Of a stretch of DNA of 64,000 bases, positions 8,739-17,289 are shown piece by piece; position 1 is the stretch's first letter, and every line of letters begins with the position of its first letter. Source of the stretch: DASXQK01 sp963757155 (GTDB lineage: Bacteria; Pseudomonadota; Alphaproteobacteria; Dongiales; Dongiaceae); the NCBI GenBank assembly GCA_963757155.1, contig CAVWQS010000037.1, forward strand, positions 1-64,000. The letters are read 5' to 3'. The notes beneath the pieces are model-generated. The model searched no databases. It worked only from the letters and a program-made list of their open reading frames with translations, and was not told where the DNA came from. A program made the position numbers and the translations under genes.

Positions 8739-9232
8739 TCAGTGCAGGTTCGCAATTCCTTTGTTCGCTAAACGCTGGAATATGGCGTCCATCCGCTCGG
8801 GTGCCAGCTTCTCCCCGTGATCGAGCCACCACGTCGTCACCGCCATATAGGCGCCGACGACGAATTGGACCACGATTTCGCGCGGCACGGCGTCTTTCTT
8901 GTTCTTGAGCAGGTCGGGCGAAAGTTCTGCGCGTACCAGATCTGACAGCATTTGGCGGATCGCATCGAAAACGATGGTGCCGCCGCGGTTGCCGACCAAG
9001 GTTCGATGCAGGTGCATGTGGTTGCGAGCGTGCTCGAACATCGTCAGGCTAAACGTCAAGCCTCCGACTTCCAGAGGTTTCTGTGCCGAAGCCCCCTTAC
9101 GCTGGTCGAAAAGCGTGCTGCGCAAGTTCTTCAGTCCGCTCCGCAGCAGATCTCGGCAATCAAAGAGATTAAGGCTCCATGCAGCATCGTGCGGGTGCGG
9201 GTGACCCGGCGATCAATCGGTCTTCTTGCCAT
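8739..9232 (-). pseudogene. TetR regulator with the HTH deleted
   Basis: On the minus strand an ATG at 9232 opens MARRPIDRRVTRTRTMLHG and continues ALISLIAE, the usual start of a TetR/AcrR regulator. The frame then ends in CCGAD and a stop. In the next frame the coding sense resumes as RDLLRSGLKNLRSTLFDQ and continues through a TetR C-terminal domain (FEHARNHMHLHRTLVGNRGG) to the stop at 8739. The 25-30 residues that should form the recognition helix are absent and the frame is shifted, so an internal deletion of roughly 80-90 bases near 9150 is inferred. The product cannot bind DNA. It is divergent from the methyltransferase at 9368, its probable former target. Confidence 0.75.
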
Positions 9233-9367
9233 TGTCAGCGCCGTTCATGGTCAAAACAAAGATTTTGTCCGGTTCGGGATATGCGAAGCCTGCTTGTCCG
9301 GGAAAGGTTATTCGCACACCGTGTCCATTATCGTATGTTATGTCCAGAACTCAAGCTGGTGCACGAT

Positions 9368-10015
9368 ATGGCCAAGATCGCCGACCGCAGCCTTCCGCCC
9401 GGCACGACCGGCCTAGTCCTGCATGAGGCCGCTTTCTACGATTTCACGGTCTGGCTGATGACGGGTGGCCGCGAGCGTGCGTTTCGGGAGAGTATCCTTC
9501 GTCTGGCTCACCTCGAGCTCGGCGAGACCGTCCTCGATGTGGGTTGCGGAACTGGCAGTCTTGCGATTGCGGCCAAGCGGCATGTCGGGCCGGCGGGCAC
9601 GGTCAATGGGATCGATGCCTCATCGGAGATGGTGGCCAGAGCTGAGAAGAAGGCAAGAAGGGCTGGCTCCAAGGTCGTCTTCAAGCAGGCCGCGGCGCAA
9701 GGATTACCGTTTCCGGATGCACAATTCGACGCTGTGTTCTCCGCGATCATGCTTCATCACTTACCCCGCAAAGCCCGCAAACAGTGTGCGCAAGAAATGA
9801 GAAGAATTCTGAAGCCAGGCGGGCGCGTGCTCGCGGTGGACTTCGCAGCTCCAGCGCAGGAGGAGCGGGGTTTTCTCCATCACTTCCATCGCCATGGACA
9901 CGTGAAACTCGAAGAGATCATTGCGAGCCTGGAGGGCGCGGGACTGAATATCATCGAGAGCGGCGCTGTGGGGCGCCGCAATTTGCATTTTGCACTTGCA
10001 ACGAACTCAGGGTGA
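9368..10015 (+). CDS. Class I SAM-dependent methyltransferase
   Basis: This 215-residue methyltransferase has the SAM-binding motif VLDVGCGTGSLAIAAK, then the acidic end of beta-2 (NGIDASSEMV), and FDAVFSAIMLHHLP with LKPGGRVLAVDF as motifs II and III. It resembles UbiE-like enzymes, but the substrate is open. The ATG at 9368 is chosen because the conserved region starts shortly after; the frame is open further upstream. It is divergent from the broken TetR gene and is followed immediately by a small membrane-protein gene, which may be co-transcribed. Confidence 0.8.
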   Translation: MAKIADRSLPPGTTGLVLHEAAFYDFTVWLMTGGRERAFRESILRLAHLELGETVLDVGCGTGSLAIAAKRHVGPAGTVNGIDASSEMVARAEKKARRAGSKVVFKQAAAQGLPFPDAQFDAVFSAIMLHHLPRKARKQCAQEMRRILKPGGRVLAVDFAAPAQEERGFLHHFHRHGHVKLEEIIASLEGAGLNIIESGAVGRRNLHFALATNSG

Positions 10016-10028
10016 CCGTGACAACGCC

Positions 10029-10253
10029 GTGAAGAAACACAGCGAATTTCTTAGACGCGCCTGGATATTGCCGCTGGCGGCCATCGCCCTCATCGCCATT
10101 CACGCTTTCGCCCTACACTACGTCCTATCGCATGCCGCGTTTTCCACAGCCATCCTGTCCGGCGCAATTATTCTGATCACGATCCAGCACATGGGGCTGC
10201 TCGGCTCTGCTTATGCCCTGTTGCGGCGATACGTTCGACGCAACCGGCAATAA
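10029..10253 (+). CDS. Small membrane protein, two helices
   Basis: This is a frame of about 74 residues with two hydrophobic segments (WILPLAAIALIAIHAFALHY and AILSGAIILITIQHMGLLG) and a basic tail RRYVRRNRQ. A GTG at 10029 is taken as the start, 13 bases after the methyltransferase stop; an ATG at 9990 inside the preceding gene is possible. It is not a family I recognise. The tail suggests an N-in, C-in topology by the positive-inside rule. It probably shares a transcript with the methyltransferase. Confidence 0.5.
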   Translation: MKKHSEFLRRAWILPLAAIALIAIHAFALHYVLSHAAFSTAILSGAIILITIQHMGLLGSAYALLRRYVRRNRQ

Positions 10254-10401
10254 TGCGGTTGACGGTCTCATTCAAGTCGATGCGCCCATCCGAGCCACTT
10301 CCTAACGCTCTCGGCCTGAGCCAGCCAAGACGTCGGCGTAGTCTTTGGCGGATCTCTCAGCGCCGCGCACGCTTCCGCCATCACGTCACCCATGCGCGCC
10401 C

Positions 10402-11139
10402 TCACGAAAACAGCGAACCGCCATTCACCGCCAGCGTCTGGCCGGTGATATAGGCGTCGGCGACCAGCAGCATGACGGCTTGGGCGATCTCGTCACCGGT
10501 CCCGGGGCGGCCGACGGGGATGCGGGCGGGGATGCCCGCCTCGATCAGCGGCTTGCCCATATCCGTGTCGACCAGGCCCGGCGCCACGGCGTTGACCGTC
10601 ACGCCCTCCGGTGCCAGCCGCAACGCATAGGCGCGGGTCATGCCTTCGAGCCCGGCCTTGGAAGCGCCATAGGCGATGCTGACGGCGCCGGAGCCGGTGC
10701 GGGCCCCGATCGAGGAGATGTTGACGATCCGGCCCCAGCGCCGCGCCCGCATGCCCGGCAGGACCGCCTGGGTACAGAGAAAGGCGGATTTCAGATTGAC
10801 CGCGATGGCGCGGTCGAAATCCTCTTCGGTGATGTCGTCGAGGCCGCGCAGCGCCGCCATGCCGGCGTTGTTGACGAGAATGTCGATGGGGCCGAGCTGC
10901 GCTTCGACCTCATGGACCATCACTTGCACGTCGCCGGCGACCGAGACATCGGCGGCGATCGCGACAGCGCGGCCGCCGCTCTGCTGGATGGTGTCGACGA
11001 CGGCGGCGGCCTCCCCGCCGCGCGCGCGATAATTCACGGCGACGGCGGCGCCCGCCCGGGCGAGCGCCAAAGCGATCGCCTTGCCGATGCCGCGCGATCC
11101 GCCGGTGACGAGCGCGACGCGGTTCTTCAAGTCAGACAT
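10402..11139 (-). CDS. SDR family oxidoreductase, FabG-like
   Basis: This 245-residue classical SDR has the cofactor loop GGSRGIGKA near residue 14, the NNAG motif (ILVNNAGMAAL), Ser in NISSIGA, the YGASK active site and the C-terminal ITGQTLAVNGG. It is close to 3-oxoacyl-ACP reductase in layout, although its isolated position argues for a specialised substrate. There is no adjacent regulator. The 150 bases between its end and the small membrane-protein gene show nothing recognisable. Confidence 0.85.
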   Translation of the reverse strand: MSDLKNRVALVTGGSRGIGKAIALALARAGAAVAVNYRARGGEAAAVVDTIQQSGGRAVAIAADVSVAGDVQVMVHEVEAQLGPIDILVNNAGMAALRGLDDITEEDFDRAIAVNLKSAFLCTQAVLPGMRARRWGRIVNISSIGARTGSGAVSIAYGASKAGLEGMTRAYALRLAPEGVTVNAVAPGLVDTDMGKPLIEAGIPARIPVGRPGTGDEIAQAVMLLVADAYITGQTLAVNGGSLFS

Positions 11140-11198
11140 GCCAAAATTCCTGCATTTGGAAGCGACGGAGGTGATAAGGCGGCCATTCGCATGACGGC

Positions 11199-11251
11199 TG
11201 CGACGGCGGCATGCTGGATGGGAATCAGATGAGTGTCACCTTCATTCCACC
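11199..11251. repeat. Dispersed palindromic repeat, copy E
   Basis: The left part reads GCGACGGCGGCATGCTGGAT, matching the corresponding part of copies B and C. The core is GGGAATCAGATGAGTGTCAC, with right arm TTCATTCC. It is in the same orientation as the other copies, between the SDR start and the Cys-rich secreted protein gene. Confidence 0.65.
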
Positions 11252-11347
11252 GGAATTCCCGGCTCGCGGATGCCTGGCCGTCGAAACTATCTTTCTCCGG
11301 CCTTTCCGCTCTATGATCGATCAATTGCTCCGGAAAGGAGAAAGACC

Positions 11348-12244
11348 ATGGGGTTGTCGTCCTGCGCAGGGAGGCAGCGGCCGGCGGCGCGCAAGCGGCG
11401 ACGCCGCCTCCTGGCCCCTGGCATCCTGTTTTTCGTTTCCATGGTTGCGTTTGGGATCGCCTATGGGCTCGCAAGCCCGGTCTTGGCGGCGAATCCCCCG
11501 CCGCCGCCCGGCAAGGCCCAGATCGCCAACCAGACCGGCGCCGATATCTGGGTGGGATTTTGGAGTCCGGCTTCGACGATCACCTGGGGTTCGGGTTGCC
11601 AACAATTGGCTGCCTCCAAGACGACGGCAAAAGTCTTGAAAGGGGCAACCTGCATCGCGACGGTAACCAGCACGAACGTCCGGTCACGCTTCTGCGCCTC
11701 GAAGACGGCGGGGGCCGTCAATTGCTCGGTTGCGCAACAGCAGCATCTGACCGTGATCGAGACAAACTTTCAGCCGAACTGTTTCGGCACCAAGAGCAGT
11801 TGCATTTGGTATGACATCAGCGTGATTCCGTTGAATCCCGTGCAAGCCGGCTATGGGTATTGCACGGATTGCACGTGGAACGGCAACACGAAGGACCCCA
11901 CCTGCAAGCTGAAGCCAAAGAACGCGAACAGCTATTGTGCCCGTACGGGCCAGGTGGCCTACAACCTGCCGGTTCAGCTCTCCTGCAGCAAGCAACCGAC
12001 ATATATGTGTCGAGGACCTCTCTCGACCAAAGGGCCGGGGTCGATCATCTACGGACAGGCCTATCCCAGCAATTGCGGCAACCCCAATGCGACATGCGCC
12101 TGCGGCACGCAGGGTTGCCCGAAGGCCAATTGCGTGGCGACCTATTTTTACCCGATGTTCTATCCGCCGGAGAACAAGTACCAGCCGAATGCGGCTTGCC
12201 CCAATGGGCAGACCTTGGCGATAGATTTTTTGTCGGGGCCATAA
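11348..12244 (+). CDS. Cysteine-rich secreted protein, unknown family
   Basis: This 298-residue protein has a basic N-terminus (KRRRR), one hydrophobic segment and a probable cleavage after VLA-A, so it should be exported. The mature part has about 18 cysteines and many aromatic, Asn and Thr residues, with blocks such as ANQTGADIWVGFW, SSCIWYDISVIPLNP and CACGTQGCPKANC. The even count suggests disulfides. The overall pattern recalls thaumatin-like proteins, but I cannot confirm this. The ATG at 11348 follows a strong AAAGGAGAAAG. Its GC content is lower than its neighbours, which fits transfer. It has no clear partner. Confidence 0.7.
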   Translation: MGLSSCAGRQRPAARKRRRRLLAPGILFFVSMVAFGIAYGLASPVLAANPPPPPGKAQIANQTGADIWVGFWSPASTITWGSGCQQLAASKTTAKVLKGATCIATVTSTNVRSRFCASKTAGAVNCSVAQQQHLTVIETNFQPNCFGTKSSCIWYDISVIPLNPVQAGYGYCTDCTWNGNTKDPTCKLKPKNANSYCARTGQVAYNLPVQLSCSKQPTYMCRGPLSTKGPGSIIYGQAYPSNCGNPNATCACGTQGCPKANCVATYFYPMFYPPENKYQPNAACPNGQTLAIDFLSGP

Positions 12245-12398
12245 CGCGAGATCGGGTCGCGTCGACCTCAACGGAGCGCCCGGGCTGCTCATGTCGGCGG
12301 GTGGACGGCCTGTCGTCGCCATCCCTATCGATACGGATGGTCAGCGGATGCTGTGTGCTGTTCCACCCCCCGAGGGATAATTTGGGAAGCGACATCTG

Positions 12399-12950
12399 AT
12401 GCCTAGTGACACGACCTTCGTGGCCGGAATCGAGGTGCCATCGACGTCTCCCATTTTCCTGACAGCCGTCGGCGTCCATGTCCTGATGGGGCTTGCTTGC
12501 GTTGTCGCCGGTGCCGTTGCGATGTTGAGCCCGAAGCGCCAAGGCCGCCATCCGACGTTCGGCACGATCTATTTTTGGTGTCTATTGGTGGTCTTTGCGT
12601 CGGCGACGGGGCTGTCTCTCGTCCGTTGGGCCCAGGACTATCCTCTGTTCATCCTTGGCACGCTTTCCTTCGCGGCCGCGTTGGTCGGCCGGACGTTCAG
12701 GCGGCGGCGCTGGCCTGGATGGGTCAGGGTGCACATCACGGGAATGGGTGGGTCCTATATCCTGCTCCTGACGGCATTCTACGTGGACAATGGCAAGAGC
12801 CTGCCGCTCTGGAAGGAGCTGCCGTCGATCGCCTTTTGGCTGATCCCCGCCGCGGTCGGGATGCCGATCATCATTCACGCATTGCTGCGGCACCCGCTAG
12901 CTCGGCACATCGATGCCTTGGAGCGCGGCCCTCGGCGGCCCGAAAGCTGA
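12399..12950 (+). CDS. DUF2306-like membrane protein
   Basis: This 183-residue integral membrane protein has about five hydrophobic helices, starting near IFLTAVGVHVLMGLACVVAGA. The block RVHITGMGGSYILLLTAFYVDNG and the His in the first helix are typical of DUF2306-type predicted membrane proteins. The function is unknown; conserved His residues in the helices might bind haem or metal, which is inference. It stands alone. The 154 bases upstream show nothing distinctive beyond a purine-rich ribosome site. Confidence 0.7.
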   Translation: MPSDTTFVAGIEVPSTSPIFLTAVGVHVLMGLACVVAGAVAMLSPKRQGRHPTFGTIYFWCLLVVFASATGLSLVRWAQDYPLFILGTLSFAAALVGRTFRRRRWPGWVRVHITGMGGSYILLLTAFYVDNGKSLPLWKELPSIAFWLIPAAVGMPIIIHALLRHPLARHIDALERGPRRPES

Positions 12951-12970
12951 GGATTCGGTGTGAGGAGGGA

Positions 12971-13700
12971 CTAAGAGCGGGCGGGAGATGAGGTCGCCTG
13001 GATCTGGGCCTCGATGGCGGCCTTGTCGATGACCGACCAGACCTCCGCGATCTTGCCCTGCGCGAATTCATAGAACACGTTCTCGGTGAAGGAGACCCGC
13101 TTCCCCCCGACATCGAGGCCGAGAAATCTTCCCGTCGGCGTGCAGTCGAAGGCCAGCCGAGCGCGCGAGGCGAGGCGGCTCGGCGATCAGCAGATGAATC
13201 CGGAAGGAGAGGTCGGGGATCTCCCGGAAGTTTCTCTCCAGCATCGCGCGATAGCCCGACAGCCCGATCCGTTCGCCGTTGTAGCGCACCTCGTCGTGAA
13301 CGAACTGGCCCAGCCTCGCCCAGTCCTCAGCGTTCAAGCAAGCGAGATAGGTCCGGTAGAGGTCGGATAGCTCGGCCTTGGTCATGGCAGCCGGCGCCGA
13401 ATTCCCGGCCGGCGCGAATTGCCTGGCGATTTCGTACATGCCCGGCTCGAACCGCGCGATCGTCAGGGCCTCCTGGAGAAAGGGCAGGGGGCCAGGATCC
13501 CGGCGCATGGCCTCATAGTCCTCCCGGCTGCGCCACTGGGCGGACATCGTGACCTTCGCGCCGTCGAGGCTGCGATGGAGCGTCGCGGACAGGAAGCCCG
13601 GTGCCCGGCTGACGAATTCATCGGTCGCGCGGGCGAGCAGATCGACAAGCCGCTGCTGGCTCGCCGGCTCGACGGTGAAGACGTTTATGAGAGTGATCAT
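12971..13700 (-). pseudogene. ABM plus SnoaL-like two-domain protein, frameshifted
   Basis: The minus strand encodes an antibiotic-biosynthesis-monooxygenase (ABM) domain (ITLINVFTVEPASQQRLVDLLARA), then a SnoaL-like domain (LSDLYRTYLACLNAEDWARLGQFVHDEV). After FRIHLLIAEPP, near 13175, the sense continues in another frame as LASRARLAFDCTPTG and ends KAAIEAQIQATSSPARS at 12971. The total of 730 bases is one more than a multiple of three, so one extra base explains it. The start at 13700 has GGAGG eight bases upstream. An intact protein would have about 243 residues, a common ABM-SnoaL fusion. It is divergent from the ArsR gene at 13836. Confidence 0.75.
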
Positions 13701-13799
13701 GAGCTGCGCCTCCATGCGTCTCCGAGGGGCCCGTTCTCCGAGGGCAGGATGATTTTATATCGGAAATGCAGGGCGTTAGCGTTTCCAACCATAAATGCC

Positions 13800-13829
13800 T
13801 TGACAGTTATATAACCATATGAACATATA
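13800..13829 (+). promoter_or_regulatory. ArsR promoter with palindromic operator
   Basis: A perfect -35 box TTGACA (13800-13805) is followed at 18 bases by CATATA (13824-13829). The spacer contains the perfect palindrome GTTATATAAC at 13806-13815. A repressor there would block RNA polymerase directly, so autoregulation by the ArsR protein is likely. The predicted start of transcription falls at the ATG at 13836, and no ribosome site is visible, so the mRNA may be leaderless. Confidence 0.6.
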
Positions 13830-13835
13830 TCTTGC

Positions 13836-14138
13836 ATGAGCCCGTTCGAAGCCATCGCCGAGCCGAACCGCCGCCGCCTGCTCGAGCTCCTGCGCAGCGG
13901 GGAGAAAGCGGCGGGGGATCTCGTGAAGGCGACGGGGCTTAGTCAGCCCGGGGCATCCAAGCATCTTCGGCAGCTACGCGAGGCCGGCCTGGTCAGCGTG
14001 CGCGCGGAAGGCCAGAAGCGGCTCTATCGATTGGAGGCCGAAGAATTGGCGGCGCTGGATTCCTGGCTCGAGCCGTTCAGGCAATTCTGGACGGATCGCC
14101 TCGACGCGCTGGGTGAGCATCTGGAGAAGGAGCAATGA
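13836..14138 (+). CDS. ArsR family transcriptional regulator
   Basis: This 100-residue winged-helix protein of the ArsR/SmtB family has the recognition region LVKATGLSQPGASKHLRQLREAGLVSVRAEGQKRLYRL at residues 29-66. It lacks the metal-binding Cys pattern of ArsR or SmtB and belongs to the branch that is co-transcribed with SRPBCC (AHSA1) proteins. Its stop overlaps the start of the SRPBCC gene by four bases. A palindrome lies inside its own promoter. Confidence 0.88.
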   Translation: MSPFEAIAEPNRRRLLELLRSGEKAAGDLVKATGLSQPGASKHLRQLREAGLVSVRAEGQKRLYRLEAEELAALDSWLEPFRQFWTDRLDALGEHLEKEQ

Positions 14139-14654
14139 TGGATCCGCAAAATCTTCTAAGCGGCGCGCCGAAGGGCGAGGTCACGGTCAGGGATGACCGC
14201 CTGCAAATCGTCTATCGCCGCCGCTACGCGAAGCCCGTGGCCAAGGTGTGGGCGGCGCTGACCACGCCGGAGCGGCTGGAGGAGTGGTTCGGCGCGGCGA
14301 AGATCGACCTGCGCGTCGGCGGGAGCGCTGCAGCTTGCCTTTGCGAACGGCAAGTCGATCGAGTTCGCCATCACGCGGATCGAGGCACCGCATGTCCTGG
14401 GCTGGTCATGGGTGATCGACGGGCTGAACACCTCGGTCTTGTTCGAGCTCGCGCCGGACGGCGAGGGCTGCCAGCTCACGCTGACCCATGGCGGCCTCAG
14501 CCCGCGCGCCGGCCGAGGTGCGGGCGTGCGCGCGGGGTGGCATGCGATTCTGGAAGGGCTGGCGGATTCGCTCGACGGGCGGGCGACGCCCTGGGCCGTC
14601 AAGGAACAGCGCGAGAGCGCCGTCGCCCCGCTCTATCCGCCGCTGCCGGATTGA
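14135..14654 (+). pseudogene. SRPBCC (AHSA1-like) protein, frameshifted
   Basis: The gene opens as an AHSA1/SRPBCC domain (IVYRRRYAKPVAKVWAALTTPERLEEWFGAAKIDLRVGG). At about 14324 the frame changes: deleting one A in GGGAGCG restores ALQLAFANGKSIEFAITRIEAP and the rest of the domain to the stop at 14654. The 520 bases are one too many for a clean frame. These helix-grip proteins bind hydrophobic ligands, and in ArsR-linked modules the ligand is generally unknown. It may be a sequencing indel or a real break. The intact cognate module lies at 21672-22807. Confidence 0.8.
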
Positions 14655-14703
14655 GCAGGGAAGGGATTTCTTTTGCCGAAGGAGAGGAAGACCGGAGGTC
14701 GTC

Positions 14704-15771
14704 ATGCGTCTCCATAAGCCAGCCATCCTGCTCGTCGCTCTCCTGGCGATGTCAGTACCCGCCGCCGCCCAAGCCTCCTGCGATCCTGCCGGCGGGCTGA
14801 CCTTCATCTGCGGCTTGACCAATGCCGAGGATCTGGTCGAGGTGCCGGGCACGCCCTGGATCATCGCCAGCGGCCTGGCGGACGCCGAACACAGCGGGGG
14901 TCACATCTATCTTGTGAACAGGCAGGACCGGAGCCTGCAGGTTCTGCTCCCCGGGCATGTCGTCTATCGGCAGGACAGCGCGACATTCGGCGCCTGCCCG
15001 GGCGCGCCCGACGAGACGAAATTCTCGGCCCATGGCCTCAGCCTTCGTGCCGGCCCTGCATCGGAGCAGACGCTCTATGTCGTGCATCACGGCGGCCGGG
15101 AGTCGGTCGAGGTCTTCACGCTGAAGGCCGGACCCGCGGCACCGAGCCTGACCTGGGTGGGCTGCGTGCTCTATCCGGCCGGCGTCTTCACCAATGGCGT
15201 GGCGGCCTTGCCCGATGGCGCCTTCGCCGCCACCATTTTCCTCCGGACCGACGACCCGAAGGCCGCCGAGAAGCTGACGGCGGGACAGCCGGAGGGCGGC
15301 GTGCTGATCTGGCGGCCGAAGACGGGGTGGGAAGACCTGCCGGCGGCGGCGGCGATTTCCGCGGACAATGGGCTCGCCGCCTCGCCGGATGGCAAGCAGC
15401 TCTTCGTGGCGGGAACGGGGGACGAGACCGTGGTCCGCCTGCCGCTCGACGGCGCAGCAGGGGACAGGGCCGTCATCAAGACCGGATTCCACACGGACAA
15501 TCTGCGCTGGGGATCGGACGGCTTCCTTTATGCGTCCGGCGCGCGCGACAGCGTGGCAAATCTGTTTGCCTGCGCCCCCAACACCACGAAGCGCTGCACC
15601 AACCCGTTTTCCGTTATGAGGATCGATCCCGTGGCGTTTCAGGTCCGGCAGGTCCTCCGCTTTCCCGGGACCCCAAGCTTCGGCGCGGCGTCGACCGCGC
15701 TCAGGATCGGCAACGAATACTGGTTGGCTACGCCGCATGGCGACAGGATCGCGATCGCGCCCGCCGGTTAG
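14704..15771 (+). CDS. Secreted SMP-30/strictosidine-synthase-like beta-propeller
   Basis: This 355-residue protein has a cleavable signal peptide (ILLVALLAMSVPAAAQA) and repeated blades such as FSAHGLSLRAG, FTNGVAALPDGAFAATIF, DNGLAASPDGKQLFVAG and TDNLRWGSDGFLYASG. Together they indicate a six-bladed SMP-30/arylesterase-like propeller in the periplasm. Such proteins hydrolyse lactones or esters with a bound calcium. The ATG at 14704 follows GGAGGTCGTC. It may be the last gene of the ArsR-SRPBCC transcript, as it starts 49 bases after it. Confidence 0.75.
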   Translation: MRLHKPAILLVALLAMSVPAAAQASCDPAGGLTFICGLTNAEDLVEVPGTPWIIASGLADAEHSGGHIYLVNRQDRSLQVLLPGHVVYRQDSATFGACPGAPDETKFSAHGLSLRAGPASEQTLYVVHHGGRESVEVFTLKAGPAAPSLTWVGCVLYPAGVFTNGVAALPDGAFAATIFLRTDDPKAAEKLTAGQPEGGVLIWRPKTGWEDLPAAAAISADNGLAASPDGKQLFVAGTGDETVVRLPLDGAAGDRAVIKTGFHTDNLRWGSDGFLYASGARDSVANLFACAPNTTKRCTNPFSVMRIDPVAFQVRQVLRFPGTPSFGAASTALRIGNEYWLATPHGDRIAIAPAG

Positions 15772-16122
15772 CGGCGAGCGGCTGCTTCCGCTTCAGTCGG
15801 GTAAACGAGCGAATAGCTCCCGGGAGCGACTGATGTGGCCATGTCACCAAGAATGACGGGAATCGTCGCTTCGTCGGACTTCGTCCGCAACCGAGCGATC
15901 ATCGCAGGCGATGCTTCGATCCCGCCTACGGGAATGCCGCGCTCGCTGAGCGGCACGGCCACGCGACCGGTTCCAATCGCGAATTCGAGCGCTCGGCCGT
16001 TCCCCGCCAGTTCCGAGAGCCGGTCCACGGTTGGCCCCAACAGGTCAGGCGGAAAACATTCCGGTGCCTGGCGTGTCATAGGATTTGGCGGTCTCGATGT
16101 CCCAAATCTCGTCATTGTGCAT
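15768..16122 (-). pseudogene. SAM methyltransferase remnant, frameshifted and truncated
   Basis: From an ATG at 16122 the minus strand reads MHNDEIWDIETAKSYDTPGTGMF, a typical start of a small class I methyltransferase. A run of four T (16053-16056 as A on the plus strand) shifts the frame. Removing one T gives PPDLLGPTVDRLSELAGN, then the SAM motif ALEFAIGTGRVAVPL and SPAMIARLRTK. The homology stops at SYSLVY and the frame closes after ten unrelated residues at 15768. About half of a 230-240-residue enzyme is missing, so this is a genuine remnant, not just an indel. Confidence 0.75.
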
Positions 16123-16169
16123 GACGGCCAGCATGCGACATTTCATGCGAGCTGTCGAGTTGGCGCGTA

Positions 16170-17039
16170 TTACGGGGCGTTGATCTCATTCAGCCGGGCG
16201 ATCACCTCTTTCGACAGCGCAAGCTTGGCCGCGGCAAGGTTCTCGCTGAGATGCGCGGGCGACGAGGTGCCGGGTATCAGCAGGATGTTCGGCGCGCGGT
16301 GCAGCAGCCAGGCCAGCGCCACCTGCATCGGCGTCGCGCCGAGTGATGTGGCGACCTCGGACAAGCCTGTCGACTGCAGCGGCGAGAAACCGCCGAGCGG
16401 GAAGAAGGGCACAAAGGCGATGCCCAGACGCGTCAGCTCGTCCAGCAGCGCATCGTCCTCGCGATGGACGAGGTTGTAGTTGTTCTGCACACAGACGATC
16501 TCGGCGATGCTGCGCCCCTGCTTCAGCTGGGCGGAGGTGGCGTTGCTCAGGCCGAGATGGCGGATCAGGCCCTGGCGCTGGAGCTCGGCGAGCACGGTGA
16601 GCGGTGCCTCGATCGATCCTTCGCTGGGCCCGTGGATCTCTCCCATGATGCGGAGGTTGACGACTTCCAGCACGTCGAGGCCGAGATTGCGGAGGTTGTC
16701 ATGAACCCCGCGCGTCAGCTCCGCGGGCGTCATCGCCGGCTTCCAGGATGCGTCGTCGCCCCGAAGCGCGCCTAGCTTGGTCACGATCACGAGGTCCTTG
16801 GGGTAGGGATGAAGCGCCTCGCGGATGATCTGGTTGGTGATGTGCGGTCCGTAGTAGTCGCTGGTGTCGATGTGATTGACGCCGCTTGCCACGGCTTGCC
16901 GCAGCACGGCGAGCGCGGCCTTGCGGTCCTTGGGCGGGCCGAAGACGCCGGGGCCGGCGAGCTGCATCGCGCCATAGCCCAGACGGTTCACGCGGCGGTT
17001 GCCCAGCGTGAAGGTGGCGGGGGCGGTGAGGTTCGTCAT
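16170..17039 (-). CDS. Aldo/keto reductase
   Basis: This 289-residue (alpha/beta)8-barrel oxidoreductase shows the AKR signature residues: Asp and Tyr in NHIDTSDYYGPH, Lys in LVIVTKLGA, and the cofactor-binding C-terminal block ILLIPGTSSPAHLSENL. It should reduce aldehydes or ketones with NADPH. The usual catalytic His region reads EVVNLRIMG rather than the common LxxxH pattern, so activity may differ from classical AKRs. The ATG at 17039 lies 114 bases inside the open frame and fits the family start. A methyltransferase remnant lies downstream. Confidence 0.85.
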   Translation of the reverse strand: MTNLTAPATFTLGNRRVNRLGYGAMQLAGPGVFGPPKDRKAALAVLRQAVASGVNHIDTSDYYGPHITNQIIREALHPYPKDLVIVTKLGALRGDDASWKPAMTPAELTRGVHDNLRNLGLDVLEVVNLRIMGEIHGPSEGSIEAPLTVLAELQRQGLIRHLGLSNATSAQLKQGRSIAEIVCVQNNYNLVHREDDALLDELTRLGIAFVPFFPLGGFSPLQSTGLSEVATSLGATPMQVALAWLLHRAPNILLIPGTSSPAHLSENLAAAKLALSKEVIARLNEINAP

Positions 17040-17210
17040 GGGAGGTCTCCCCTGTGAATGACGGGTGGAATATGGCGGGATTGACGTTGCGCGATAATCC
17101 CCGATAAGCCTGACGGGCCGTGCGGGAAGGCGAACAATCGCGGAGGGTGGCATTGCTGTCTACGCGGGGCAAGGCGCGCTCGTGACGACCTCAAGCCTCG
17201 CTCTACCCCT

Positions 17211-17289
17211 CCGTCATTCCCGCGAAAGCGGAATCCAGGGCAAGCGACGAGCCATTGGCCCTGGATTCCCGCTTTCGCGGGAATGACGG
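17211..17289. repeat. Large REP-like inverted repeat
   Basis: Two arms of about 31 bases (17211-17241 and 17258-17289) are almost perfect reverse complements around a 16-base loop. The left arm begins CCGTCATTCCCGCGAAAGCG and the right ends GCTTTCGCGGGAATGACGG. This is a widespread proteobacterial REP-type palindrome. It sits in the 568-base gap between the divergent aldo/keto reductase and NmrA-like genes; nothing else was recognised in that gap. A degenerate relative lies at 35757-35832. Confidence 0.85.
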
